A stretch of DNA of 64,000 nt from CAVPHV01 sp963821095 (GTDB lineage: Bacteria > Actinomycetota > Acidimicrobiia > Spongiisociales > UBA5794). A program made the translations under genes and the position numbers. Shown in pieces: positions 33,999 to 42,513 of this stretch. The notes beneath the pieces were generated by a model, which was given only the letters and a program-made list of their open reading frames with translations, did no database searches and was not told the DNA's origin. The stretch is taken from NCBI GenBank assembly GCA_963821095.1, contig CAWGCJ010000001.1, positions 62,001-126,000 on the forward strand, in the 5' to 3' direction. The stretch's first letter is position 1. Every line of letters starts with the position of its first letter.

Positions 33999-36551
33999 AT
34001 GCGGACGCGTACGCAGTTGATCGCCGCGCTGGCGATGCTGCTCGTCGTCTCCAGCGTCGGCCTCACCGCACCGTCGCCCGCCGCCGCCGTCGACGACGGT
34101 CCCCTGTTCTTTGGCGCCTACACAAAGCCGCTCAACGGCAGAACCGAACGACAAGCGGTCGAGGACCTCGAGACCGCCACCGGCCGTCAATTGGACACCG
34201 TGCGCGAGTATCTGGTGTGGAACGAGAGTTTTCCGACGAGCTACCACGACTGGCTGGCCGACAGCGGTCGGGTCCCGATCATCTCGCTCAAGACGAAGCG
34301 TTTGAACGGAACCAGAATCCAGTGGTCGACCATCGCCAACGCAACCCCGGGTTCGGCCATCTACAGCGAGATCGTGGCCTGGGCCCACAAGCTCCGCGAC
34401 TACGACGTCCCCTTCTACTTCACGTTCCACCACGAACCGGAGATCAGCGAGAACGACCCGTACGGAACCAACCTGCAATACCAGGCGGCTTGGCGCAAAG
34501 TGGTCGACATCTTTCGCGCCGAGGGAGTGGACAACGCCCGGTACACCTTCATCACCACCGCATGGAACTATCACGTTGATCCCGCCAATCGACGGTACGT
34601 ACCAAAGTGGTACCCCGGCGACGGCTACGTCGACTTCATCGCGGCCGATGCCTACAACTGGGGCAACTGCCTCGATCCCGACAACGGCAACTGGCGAAGC
34701 CTCGAGCAGGTGATCGAACCCTTCCGCCAGTGGGGGGCAACCCATCCAGACAAACCGCTCATGCTCGCCGAGTGGGGCACCGTCGAGCACGCGACCAACC
34801 CGTCGGCAAAGGCGGCATGGTTCGCCGACGCCCGTGAGCTGTTCAAAGAACCCCGGTACTCCCAGTTTGTCGGCATCGCCTATTTCAACTCACCCTGGGT
34901 CGGCAACTGCACCTGGCAAGTGGATACCACGCCACAATCGCTCAACGCCTTCTCTGCCATGGGGGCAGATCCCTTCTACCAAGCCGCCCAGGAACCCGAC
35001 ACCACCGGCATCACCGTCGTGTTGACGGCCGAACCCGACCACGTGGTCGGCCCGGGAGATGACGTTGACTTCACCGTCACGATGTCGAATCTTTCGTCGC
35101 GCCACAACGCATGGATCGACGCACTCGAAGCCGTGGGCCTTGGTGATGTTGCCAACGCCGGATCGTGTTCGCTACCAAAGACAATCCTCCCCGCTTCGTC
35201 GTACACCTGCACCTTCACCAAATTGGTGGCGGGTGACCTCGGCGCCGTCGTCGCCACCACCGTTGCCGCTTCTGGTTGGTCCAACGGGAACCGGATTGCT
35301 GCAGATGGCACCGCCGAGGTTTCCGTTGATGCCGGGGCATCCGGTGAGATCCTCTTCGTGGTCTCCGACGCCGTCGCACCGACCGCGGCCGAAGCGGCAA
35401 TGCAGGCGCAGCTGGCCAACCTCGACTTTTCGGTCACGACCAGGACCGCGGCTGCTGCAACGACGGGGGATGCCACGGGGAAGGCAGCAATCCTGGTGTC
35501 GTCAAGCGTGCAACTCTCCGCGATCGGCTCCAAGTTCACTCAGATCCCGGAGCCGGTCATCGTCTGGAAGCCGTGGTTGTTCGACGTCCTGGGACTGACG
35601 GCCGCTCACGGATCGACCCGGCAGGTCACGACGATCACCCTCAACGATCCAAACCACCCGCTGGCAGCTGGGTTCGACAACACCGTCGCAATCCTTGCTC
35701 CAAGAACTCTCGTCGCTGTAGGCACCCCGGCGCCGAGCGCGTCCGTTGTGGCTTCCGCGGCTCAACGGCCTTCGCTGTTCGCCTACGCGGCCGGCGACCA
35801 ATTGGCCAACGGTGAAACCGCTCAGGGATGCCGCGTCGCCTTCCCCGCGTTCCACGCTGCCGCCACGAACTACACCGCCGCCGGCTGGGCGCTCTTCGAG
35901 AACGCCGTTGTCTGGGCGGCAGATGGCTGCCCCATTTCGGTGACGGCACCGCGGGCACTGTTCGTGGTGCCAAACCAGAACAACCTCACGGAAGCCGACG
36001 GCGCGATCAGGACTCGGCTCCAATCGCTCGGGTTCGCGGTGGTGCCACGGTCGGCGGCTGCGGTGACCGGCGGCGATGCGGTCGGGAAAGATCTGGTGCT
36101 CATCTCGTCGAACGTTGGGGAGGCCACCGTCGGCACAAAGCTCGCCAGTGTGTCGGAGCCGGTCATCATCTGGAAACCCTGGCTGTACGACGCCATGAAG
36201 ATGTCGAACTCCAACGGTTCGAACCGCACCGTGTCGGCGCTCGACGTGGTAGCCGGCAACCATCCCATGGCCGCCGAGTTCACCGGGGAGATCACGATCG
36301 TTGGGATCCCGAGCAAGGTCGCAGTCGGCACGCCGGCGCCGGGCGCCACAGTGATCGCACGGGCCGCCGGCAAGCCCTCGCTGTTCGCCTTCCCTCCCGG
36401 CGCCCCGCTTTCCGATGGGCAGCCGGCGCCGGGCTGCCGCATCGCCTACCCGTCGTTCCACACCACGCCGAGCGCCTACAACGCCACCGGTTGGAAACTC
36501 TTTGATGACACGGTTGCCTGGGCGATCGGCGGCTGCCTCACGACCCCGTGA
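33999..36551 (+). CDS. Secreted GH26-like glycoside hydrolase with duplicated C-terminal domains
   Basis: 850 residues. Signal peptide (LIAALAMLLVVSSVGLTAPS). Catalytic barrel at about 36-330 with acid/base Glu at about 146 in FYFTFHHEPEIS and nucleophile Glu at about 258 in LMLAEWGT, the GH26-type arrangement; beta-mannanases and related enzymes are in that family. Next is an Ig-like domain (about 345-450; VVLTAEPDHVVGPGDDVDF), then two copies of a roughly 190-residue domain, each with EPVIVWKPWLFDVL / EPVIIWKPWLYDAM and FPAFHAAATNYTAAGWALF / YPSFHTTPSAYNATGWKLF. ATG 33999 follows a ggggggacgg leader. Substrate unknown. Confidence 0.75.
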   Translation: MRTRTQLIAALAMLLVVSSVGLTAPSPAAAVDDGPLFFGAYTKPLNGRTERQAVEDLETATGRQLDTVREYLVWNESFPTSYHDWLADSGRVPIISLKTKRLNGTRIQWSTIANATPGSAIYSEIVAWAHKLRDYDVPFYFTFHHEPEISENDPYGTNLQYQAAWRKVVDIFRAEGVDNARYTFITTAWNYHVDPANRRYVPKWYPGDGYVDFIAADAYNWGNCLDPDNGNWRSLEQVIEPFRQWGATHPDKPLMLAEWGTVEHATNPSAKAAWFADARELFKEPRYSQFVGIAYFNSPWVGNCTWQVDTTPQSLNAFSAMGADPFYQAAQEPDTTGITVVLTAEPDHVVGPGDDVDFTVTMSNLSSRHNAWIDALEAVGLGDVANAGSCSLPKTILPASSYTCTFTKLVAGDLGAVVATTVAASGWSNGNRIAADGTAEVSVDAGASGEILFVVSDAVAPTAAEAAMQAQLANLDFSVTTRTAAAATTGDATGKAAILVSSSVQLSAIGSKFTQIPEPVIVWKPWLFDVLGLTAAHGSTRQVTTITLNDPNHPLAAGFDNTVAILAPRTLVAVGTPAPSASVVASAAQRPSLFAYAAGDQLANGETAQGCRVAFPAFHAAATNYTAAGWALFENAVVWAADGCPISVTAPRALFVVPNQNNLTEADGAIRTRLQSLGFAVVPRSAAAVTGGDAVGKDLVLISSNVGEATVGTKLASVSEPVIIWKPWLYDAMKMSNSNGSNRTVSALDVVAGNHPMAAEFTGEITIVGIPSKVAVGTPAPGATVIARAAGKPSLFAFPPGAPLSDGQPAPGCRIAYPSFHTTPSAYNATGWKLFDDTVAWAIGGCLTTP

Positions 36552-36620
36552 CGCCACAACGGCCCAAGGCGATCGCGAATCCGCGATAATCGGGGTACCC
36601 CGGACGAGGAGACACCCGGC

Positions 36621-37070
36621 ATGGCGAACAACGATGCCTTGGATGCGGCCAGAACCAAACGCACTGCCTTGCACACCGCGATGGTCGAAGTGGAGAATGC
36701 TGCACAAGCTCCGGCCAAGTCGCAGATCTGGCGAGCCATGTTGTTCGCCGCCCTCGATGATCTCTCTGTTGCCCTCGAGGAACACATCGCCACAGTGGAC
36801 GCCCCAGGTGGCATCATCGATCGAGTCACCGCAGACGCCCCTCGCCTCGATGCGGCCGGTCAACGCCTTTCCAACGACCACGAACCACTACGCGGCCAGG
36901 TTGCCGTCGCCATCGACGCCGTGCGGGCTGTGGACTCATCGCCCAGCGATGAGGACGTCGAGGCGATTCACGAGATCATCCTCGAACTGATCGGTGCCCT
37001 ATCGCGTCATCGCCAGCGCGGCTCCGACTTCGTGTGGGAGGCCTACGACGTCGACATCGGCAGCCACTGA
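36621..37070 (+). CDS. Hemerythrin-like helical protein, unknown
   Basis: 149 residues, all helical, with His/Asp/Glu scattered in a four-helix pattern: TALHTAMVEVE, VALEEHIATVD, LSNDHEPLRGQ, IHEIILEL, LSRHRQRGSDFVWEAYDVD. The spacing suggests a hemerythrin-like bundle, but a diiron site is not certain. ATG 36621 follows gaggag at 36606-36611. Convergent with the EamA gene. Confidence 0.5.
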   Translation: MANNDALDAARTKRTALHTAMVEVENAAQAPAKSQIWRAMLFAALDDLSVALEEHIATVDAPGGIIDRVTADAPRLDAAGQRLSNDHEPLRGQVAVAIDAVRAVDSSPSDEDVEAIHEIILELIGALSRHRQRGSDFVWEAYDVDIGSH

Positions 37071-37077
37071 CGGGATC

Positions 37078-37977
37078 TCAGCCTTCCCGCCGCGACGCCA
37101 ACAGCGCCCCGAGTATCACCAGGCCGACCCCGACCAAGGCGATCGCCGTGACTTGGTCGTCGCGGAAGACGACGCCCAGCACGAGAGCTACCACCGGAAT
37201 CACATAGGTGATGAAGGACGAGCGCGTTGACCCCACCCGGCCGACCAGGCCGCCCATGATCACGAAGGCAAGGCCCGTGCCCAACACGCCCGCCGCGGCC
37301 ACCGCCAGAAAAGAATCCCAGGCGAAGGTCGATGCGGGGATCCCAGCCAGACCGAAGGGAGCCGTCCAGATCGTGGCAAGCGCCAGCATCCGGGCCATCA
37401 CCGGAAGCGAGCCGTAGCGCTGCTGAATCGGCGCGGCAAGATTCACGGAAATCCCGTAACACAGCGTCGCAATCAAGACCAGGACGACGCCGAGCGCTTC
37501 CGTTTCACCTTCGCCGATCGAAGGCAGGCTGATGGCAACGACGCCGGCAAAGCCCACAAGAAGGCCGAGAAGTTGGGCGCCCCGCGGCAACCGTCTCAGC
37601 AGAACTGCGGCAATCGTGGCGGCAAAGATCGGCATTGCGCCGTTGAGCATCCCGGCAACCGCCGAGTTGATCCACTGCTGGGCGATGGGAAACAGCGTGA
37701 AGGGGATCGCCACCCACAAGAAGCTGAGCACGATCAGCCGGGGCCAGTCGTAGCGGTCTACCGGCGTGCGCGCCGCCGGGAAAAGGATGAGTACCGCGGC
37801 GCCGAGCGCCACCCGCAGCCAGGTGATCAGGCCTGGTTCGAAGGCGTCGAGGCCAATCGCGATGAACAGGAACGACGAACCCCAAATGATCCCGATCGAC
37901 CAGAACAGCAGCCAATCTGCAGGAGTGAACGCCTCCTGGTTGGTGCCGGCCGATGTGGAGAGGATACGGCCGCTCAT
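37078..37977 (-). CDS. EamA/DMT-family transporter
   Basis: Ten-helix drug/metabolite transporter, 299 residues, with two EamA repeats. First repeat has FWSIGIIWGSSFLFIAIGLD and WLRVALGAAVLIL; second begins near VLVLIATLCYGISVNLAAPI and ends with VVALVLGVVFRDDQVTAIAL and GVGLVILGALLASRREG. Probably an exporter of amino acids or metabolites; substrate cannot be assigned. Confidence 0.85.
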   Translation of the reverse strand: MSGRILSTSAGTNQEAFTPADWLLFWSIGIIWGSSFLFIAIGLDAFEPGLITWLRVALGAAVLILFPAARTPVDRYDWPRLIVLSFLWVAIPFTLFPIAQQWINSAVAGMLNGAMPIFAATIAAVLLRRLPRGAQLLGLLVGFAGVVAISLPSIGEGETEALGVVLVLIATLCYGISVNLAAPIQQRYGSLPVMARMLALATIWTAPFGLAGIPASTFAWDSFLAVAAAGVLGTGLAFVIMGGLVGRVGSTRSSFITYVIPVVALVLGVVFRDDQVTAIALVGVGLVILGALLASRREG

Positions 37978-38051
37978 GAGAGTCCCGTCGCCGTCGGAGG
38001 TGCGTCACCAGGGAGAACCCCGACCGGTGTGCACCGGTTGCACTCGGCCGG

Positions 38052-38468
38052 CTAGCCCTCGTCTGAGGTAGTTTCGTCGCCATCGTCCTCCGCATCGTCG
38101 GCAGACGATGACGGAACGGCGGCCACCGGAGCAACCCCAGCCGCTTCCGCCGGAGGATCGGTCTTCACAAAACGATCGAGCACCTGTTGCTTCGAGCCGG
38201 GCCACCCCGGAATCATGTCGTCGATCTTGTCGCCGAGCGTCGCCGCAGCCAGGAAACCGGCTACAAACGCCACGATTCGCGACCGCTTGCCGAAGATGAG
38301 GCCGGCGACGGCCGCCAAGCCTGCGGTGGCGAGCGGTGCGCCAATGATCAGCGCCTGCGGCTGCTGGTCGGTCGACTGCGCCCTTCTCATGGCCATCGTC
38401 TGGTGAAGGACGTAGCCGGCGGTCGTACCTGCAAGTGCTGTGCCGATGGTGGCGAAGAGACGTTTCAT
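38052..38468 (-). CDS. Membrane protein with acidic tail, unknown
   Basis: 138 residues. Three hydrophobic segments (LFATIGTALAGTTAGYVLH; IIGAPLATAGLAAVAGLIFG; IVAFVAGFLAAATLG) and an Asp/Glu/Ser tail (SSSADDAEDDGDETTSDEG). ATG 38468 is preferred over 38489 because it begins at the first helix. Not recognised. Confidence 0.5.
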   Translation of the reverse strand: MKRLFATIGTALAGTTAGYVLHQTMAMRRAQSTDQQPQALIIGAPLATAGLAAVAGLIFGKRSRIVAFVAGFLAAATLGDKIDDMIPGWPGSKQQVLDRFVKTDPPAEAAGVAPVAAVPSSSADDAEDDGDETTSDEG

Positions 38469-38536
38469 ATCTTTCGATCCTAGTGGCACGTCGTTGTCGA
38501 AGGGCCGCCCCCGAGGACATCGTAAGCTGGTGTGCC

Positions 38537-39328
38537 GTGACCACCCCCGATACCGCCAGCCTTCGCTCCGTCGCGTTGCCGGCCGAGCATGGAGGATGGA
38601 GTCTCACCCTCGAGCCCGTGGTGCTAGGACTGCTGGTGACTCCCTCACTCGCCGGCGCCGCCCTCGGTGGAGTGGCCCTGCTCGGTTTCCTGTCGCGCAC
38701 CCCGCTCAAGACCTACTTCGTCGATCGCTACCGCGGTCGTCACCTACCCCGCACCCAGCTGGCCGGTCGGGTGGGCGCCATCGAACTCACCCTCTTCGCC
38801 GCACTTCTGTTCGTGGCAACCGTCACCGGATCGCTCCGCTTCTGGATACCTCTGCTGATCGCCGCCCCACTCATCGCAATCGAGATGTGGTTCGACGTGC
38901 GCAGCCTCAGCAGGCGGCTCATCCCTGAACTCGCCGGCACCATCGGCGTAGCCTCGATGGCGGCCGCCATCCCTCTGGCGGGGGGAGCGACGACTTCCCT
39001 CGCCGTCGGACTCTGGTGTGTGGCCGCCGCCCGAGCCGTCGCCACCATTCCCTTCGTTCGACTCCAGCTGCGCCGGTCCAAGGATCAGCCGCACCATGTG
39101 CGTACCAGCGACATCGCCCAGATCGTGGCGGTCGGCGCCGCGGCGATCGGCTGGTCGTTCGATGCGGTGCCGACGTCGGGTCTCATGGCCATTGCCGGCC
39201 TCGCCGCCGTCCAGACCTGGCTGTCGCGCCGCCCGCCCCCGGCTACCCAGGTGCTCGGCGCCCAGGAAGTGGTCTTTGGCTTGACCATCGTGCTCGCCAC
39301 CGCCCTCGGAGCCCTGGCCGTCCGTTGA
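38537..39328 (+). CDS. YwiC-like family membrane protein
   Basis: 263 residues with about eight helices. The N-terminal SVALPAEHGGWSLTLEPVVL matches the PxxHGxW motif that defines YwiC-like proteins (unknown function, often next to anaerobic respiration genes in Bacillus). Basic loop TYFVDRYRGRHLPRTQL follows helix 2. GTG 38537. Neighbours give no functional hint here. Confidence 0.75.
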   Translation: MTTPDTASLRSVALPAEHGGWSLTLEPVVLGLLVTPSLAGAALGGVALLGFLSRTPLKTYFVDRYRGRHLPRTQLAGRVGAIELTLFAALLFVATVTGSLRFWIPLLIAAPLIAIEMWFDVRSLSRRLIPELAGTIGVASMAAAIPLAGGATTSLAVGLWCVAAARAVATIPFVRLQLRRSKDQPHHVRTSDIAQIVAVGAAAIGWSFDAVPTSGLMAIAGLAAVQTWLSRRPPPATQVLGAQEVVFGLTIVLATALGALAVR

Positions 39329-39396
39329 GCAATATCGATTCGGCGCTCGGCGCGAACGCACTGACCGGGCGTTTGATCGGTTGAGCGATCACTCAC

Positions 39397-39421
39397 GCCG
39401 ACTGTTCAACAGCCTCCTGGC
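39397..39421. repeat. TGTTGAACA-family palindrome arm
   Basis: Reverse complement GCCAGGAGGCTGTTGAACAG matches the left arm of the 5986-6093 element (CCAGGAGGGTGTTGAACA). Only one clear arm is present; a diverged partner may lie near 39327-39350. It sits downstream of the YwiC-like gene and of the VOC remnant. Confidence 0.5.
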
Positions 39422-39432
39422 TCAATTGGCTC

Positions 39433-39676
39433 TCAGACGACGTCGAACTCGTTGCCTTCGGGATCGGTCATGGCGATGAAGAAGTGATCGAAGTCGGGCG
39501 CTTCCGTCGTGTTGCGCGGCGACGGCTCCGGCAGCGACCAGGCGGGCGGCGGTCGCGATGACCCGCGCCTTGGGTTCCTCCCGCGGAACGGCGCGGGCAC
39601 CACCGACCAGCAAATCAAGATGGAATCGGTTCTTGCTGCCCTTGGCTTCGGGAACCTCGGACCTCTCCCGAGTCAC
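39433..39676 (-). pseudogene. VOC/glyoxalase-family C-terminal fragment
   Basis: Reads EVPEAKGSKNRFHLDLLVGG in one frame and, after a frame change near 39545, TEAPDFDHFFIAMTDPEGNE then FDVV-stop in another. These are the standard second-half motifs of vicinal oxygen chelate proteins (KNRxHLDL, DPEGNEFDV). The N-terminal half is missing, and the fragment abuts a GNAT gene stop (GTGA overlap). I read it as a remnant; if the shift is only an error, it is still 5'-truncated. Confidence 0.65.
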
Positions 39677-40122
39677 GACAGGTTCAATCGCAGTTCGTGT
39701 TCACCGTCATCGTTGATGGTGCCCTGATCGACAAAGCCGAGGGACTCGTAGAGACTGCGGGCGATGGAGTTGTTCGGATGGCAAGCGACGCGCATCCCGT
39801 GCGCCCCGGCGGCAGTCGCGACCTCTATCGCCCCGACCATGCCGGCGCGGCCAAGACCCCGACCCTGGTGGTTCACATCGATGAGGTAGTCCCACACCAG
39901 GTAGTCGCCGGCCCAGGAGCCGCTAGGGATCAGCTGCCCCATCATGAACCCAACCAGAGTCCCGGAGGCAAAGACACCGAGCGGAACGGCCCCTGGGTAT
40001 CGCTCAGCGTCTGCGAGCGAGTCCATCACTGAGGCGACCAACCGTTCCTGGATTGGGAGCACCCGAAGCGCCCGAGCGGAATCCACCTCTTGAGGCTCCA
40101 ACGCTCGCACAACTACCGACAT
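39673..40122 (-). CDS. GNAT N-acetyltransferase
   Basis: 149 residues. Acetyl-CoA site VWDYLIDVNHQGRGLGRAGM, downstream helix GAIEVATAAGAHGMRVACHP and the C-terminal NSIARSLYESLGFVDQG motif. ATG 40122 overlaps in the opposite strand with the AlkC-like start region, so the two genes are divergent with almost no gap. Substrate unknown. Confidence 0.85.
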   Translation of the reverse strand: MSVVVRALEPQEVDSARALRVLPIQERLVASVMDSLADAERYPGAVPLGVFASGTLVGFMMGQLIPSGSWAGDYLVWDYLIDVNHQGRGLGRAGMVGAIEVATAAGAHGMRVACHPNNSIARSLYESLGFVDQGTINDDGEHELRLNLS

Positions 40123-40141
40123 GCAGGCAAGCGTAGGCTCT

Positions 40142-41251
40142 ATGGCCATGGGCGACGAACCCTTTCTCGTCAAGAACTTCTTCGACCCGACCACCGTCGG
40201 TGTGCTCGCCGACGGTGCCGCGGCCGAGTATCCGCCATTTGATCGGGCCGGCTTCTTGGCGGGCGTCTTCGACGCCCAATGGCAGGACCGCGAGTTCAAG
40301 GAGCGCCTCCGTCATGTCACCGTGACGTTGGCCGCTCACCTTCCCGCTCCATACCCTGCTGCCGTTGCGATTCTGAGGTCGGCGAATCATCACTTCGCTG
40401 CCGCCGGGCTGGCCGCCCTGGTGTGCTCAGACTTCGTCGAGGCGTTTGGGATCGACGACTACGACACCTCGATACCCGCGCTCGGGGAGTTCACCACTGT
40501 CATGTCGGCCGAGTTCGCCGTCCGCCCGTTCATCCTCCGCTACCCGGATCGCATGTACCCCCAGCTCTTGGAGTGGGCGCACAGCCCAGACCCTGCGGTG
40601 CGACGCCTCGCCAGTGAGGGGAGCCGCCCCCGGCTGCCGTGGGCCATGGCACTGCCGCCCCTCAAAGCTGATCCGTCACCAGTGCTGCCGATTCTTGCTG
40701 CGCTGCGGCACGACCCATCCGAGGACGTCAGGCGCAGCGTTGCCAACCATCTCAACGACATCGCCAAGGACCATCCCAACGTCGTCATCACCGTCCTGAC
40801 CGAATGGCAGGACGGTTCACCCGAAGTCGATGGCATAACCCGCCATGGGTTGCGAACGCTCCTGAAGCGGGGCGACCCCGACGCGCTGGCCCTGCTCGGA
40901 TACCGATCCGATCCCGACGTCCGCGTCCACGATCTCCACCTCGATCCCGCCGACGTTGCCATCGGCGGGTCGACGCGACTCCACTTCGCCATCAGCTCGA
41001 CGGGACACAAACCGCAGCGGCTCATGGTTGACCTCGTCGTTCACTTCCAGAAGGCGAAGGGGCAACTCTTGCCGAAGGTCTTCAAGCTCAAGACGGCCGA
41101 ACTCGCCCCGGCCGAGACGATCGAACTCTCGAGGAAGCTCGCCTTTACGCACCTCTCGACCCGGACCATCTACCCGGGACCGCACGCCGTTGAGGTTCAG
41201 GTCAACGGATCGCGACTCGGGCGCCTCGACTTCGACGTCGCCCCGGCTTGA
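40142..41251 (+). CDS. AlkC-type DNA alkylation repair protein with C-terminal Ig-like domain
   Basis: HEAT-like-repeat DNA glycosylase that removes alkylated bases such as 3-methyladenine. About 370 residues. N-terminal LVKNFFDPTTVGVLADGAA, repeats with EFTTVMSAEFAVRPFILRYP, DPAVRRLASEGSRPRLPWA (family signature) and DPSEDVRRSVANHLNDIAKD. From about residue 265 the chain changes to an all-beta domain (LHLDPADVAIGGSTRLHFAI; TRTIYPGPHAVEVQVNG), matching the AlkC variant that has an Ig-like domain encircling DNA. ATG 40142 or 40148 is the likely start. Confidence 0.82.
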   Translation: MAMGDEPFLVKNFFDPTTVGVLADGAAAEYPPFDRAGFLAGVFDAQWQDREFKERLRHVTVTLAAHLPAPYPAAVAILRSANHHFAAAGLAALVCSDFVEAFGIDDYDTSIPALGEFTTVMSAEFAVRPFILRYPDRMYPQLLEWAHSPDPAVRRLASEGSRPRLPWAMALPPLKADPSPVLPILAALRHDPSEDVRRSVANHLNDIAKDHPNVVITVLTEWQDGSPEVDGITRHGLRTLLKRGDPDALALLGYRSDPDVRVHDLHLDPADVAIGGSTRLHFAISSTGHKPQRLMVDLVVHFQKAKGQLLPKVFKLKTAELAPAETIELSRKLAFTHLSTRTIYPGPHAVEVQVNGSRLGRLDFDVAPA

Positions 41252-41307
41252 GCCGGCAGCCGCCCAGACTCAGCCGGCTCGCCCTCGAGCAGGCCGGGTC
41301 ATCCCTC

Positions 41308-42142
41308 TCAGGCATTCACCGCCGGGTCGTGACCGGGGAGGCCCTGAAGCAGCTCGACCAGCCGCGCCGCCTGTGCCTCGTCGAGCGACTCGAAAGCCAC
41401 GTTGTTGCGCCGATCCGTTTCGACTTCGATTCCGTCGCGCAGGGCCACTCCGGCTGCGGTGATCTGCCACGGGTCGGGGGTCGCCCATCCGCCGCCGGGG
41501 AGGCCGGCAGCAGACGCGTTTGGGGGGAGAGCACCGCCCTTCCACAGCGCGTTCAGCGCCAGACGCGTCCGCGGCGGTCAGTCCGGCTGCGGCCCAAGCA
41601 TCGCCGTGTGCGTCGGCCCGAACAAAACGAAGCGTGGTGAGATGCTGGTGGAGTCGCAGCTCGGGCTCCGTCGGATCGGGCAGCAGCCTGTGGTGGGCCC
41701 CAAGCGGGAACTCATCAGGCTCCAGAGACGCAAGCACCGGCGCCATCAGGCCCTCGAGTTCCGCAACATCCGATGTGACCCCCGACCACTGATGGGCGGC
41801 AGCCTCGGCCCGCCCGGCGAGGAGCCACTCGAGGAACCCGGCGAGTTTGGGGACGGCTCGGTATCCGTCATCGGCGAGAACAATCTGCCCACTGCTGCGA
41901 AGCGAATCCAGACCCCCCATCACGTCTGCCACGTCCATGTAGCGGAAGCGACGAATCGCCCACTCTTCGGTAAGGCGGCCGTCCAGGAGGAACTCCGCGA
42001 CGTCGTTGAGGAGGAAGATCGAGTCGAGGCCGATGGCCTGGGCACGGTCCCAGACATCCAAGCCGTGTCGTTCTCGAGTCGTCAGGTAGACCGAGATCAC
42101 AAGGCGGTCGACCTCGGGGGCAAGTGAGCGAGCAATGTCCAT
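41308..42142 (-). CDS. SCO6745-like winged-helix protein, one frameshift
   Basis: About 277 residues. N-terminal half (MDIARSLAPEVDRLVISVYL; VWDRAQAIGLDSIFLLNDVA) is not recognised. The C-terminal half has LTAADASALNALWKGGALPP and, near the end, ALRDGIEVETDRRNNVAFES, resembling the actinobacterial SCO6745-type domain ('ALRDxIExxTDR'). The frame shifts near 41555; removing one G continues the protein to the TGA at 41308. The uncorrected frame gives a long Arg-rich tail that is not real. Confidence 0.55.
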
Positions 42143-42206
42143 GGCGACAGAAGCTAGCCGGATCTGTCCGATGCCCCTTCATTCTTGCCTTCTCGATGCC
42201 GACAAC

Positions 42207-42422
42207 ATGGAGATGAGCGCCAACGACGCAACAATGCTGTCGAAGGAACGAGATCGCCACCACGACGAATGCCGCTCCGAAGGCTTCGAGTGGTGCCCGG
42301 AGTGTGGCACGTTGCTCAGCTGGGAACTTCCCGCCGCTCCACGGTCGACTTCGAGGCCTGAGGCCTGGACCCCCATTGTCGGAGACTGCCCGCCGCTGAC
42401 CCTGCCCCACCTCATCCGATAG
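42207..42422 (+). CDS. Possible small zinc-ribbon-like protein
   Basis: 71 codons starting MEMSANDATMLSKERDRHHD. Contains CRSEGFEWCPECGTLLSW, a Cys-x7-CPECG pattern like a zinc ribbon. No clear ribosome binding site and no family recognised; the opposite strand is also open. Reported because the Cys pattern is unlikely as a shadow, but weak. Confidence 0.3.
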   Translation: MEMSANDATMLSKERDRHHDECRSEGFEWCPECGTLLSWELPAAPRSTSRPEAWTPIVGDCPPLTLPHLIR

Positions 42423-42513
42423 CTCGCCGACTCCGACCAATCGGGCGGTCGGACTCAACTCTCAGCAACCAAATGCCGATTGATACGGAAGTCCGAAGGC
42501 GACGAAGGGGACC

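Noticed and set aside
35502..36881. Open frame of 459 codons opposite the GH26-like gene
   Set aside because: Low-complexity Gly/Arg/Asp translation with no motif; the plus strand encodes matching duplicated domains.
42179..42415. 79-codon frame on the minus strand between the SCO6745-like gene and the kinase
   Set aside because: Ser/His/Arg-rich with no ribosome binding site or motif; the opposite frame has a Cys pattern and is slightly more plausible.
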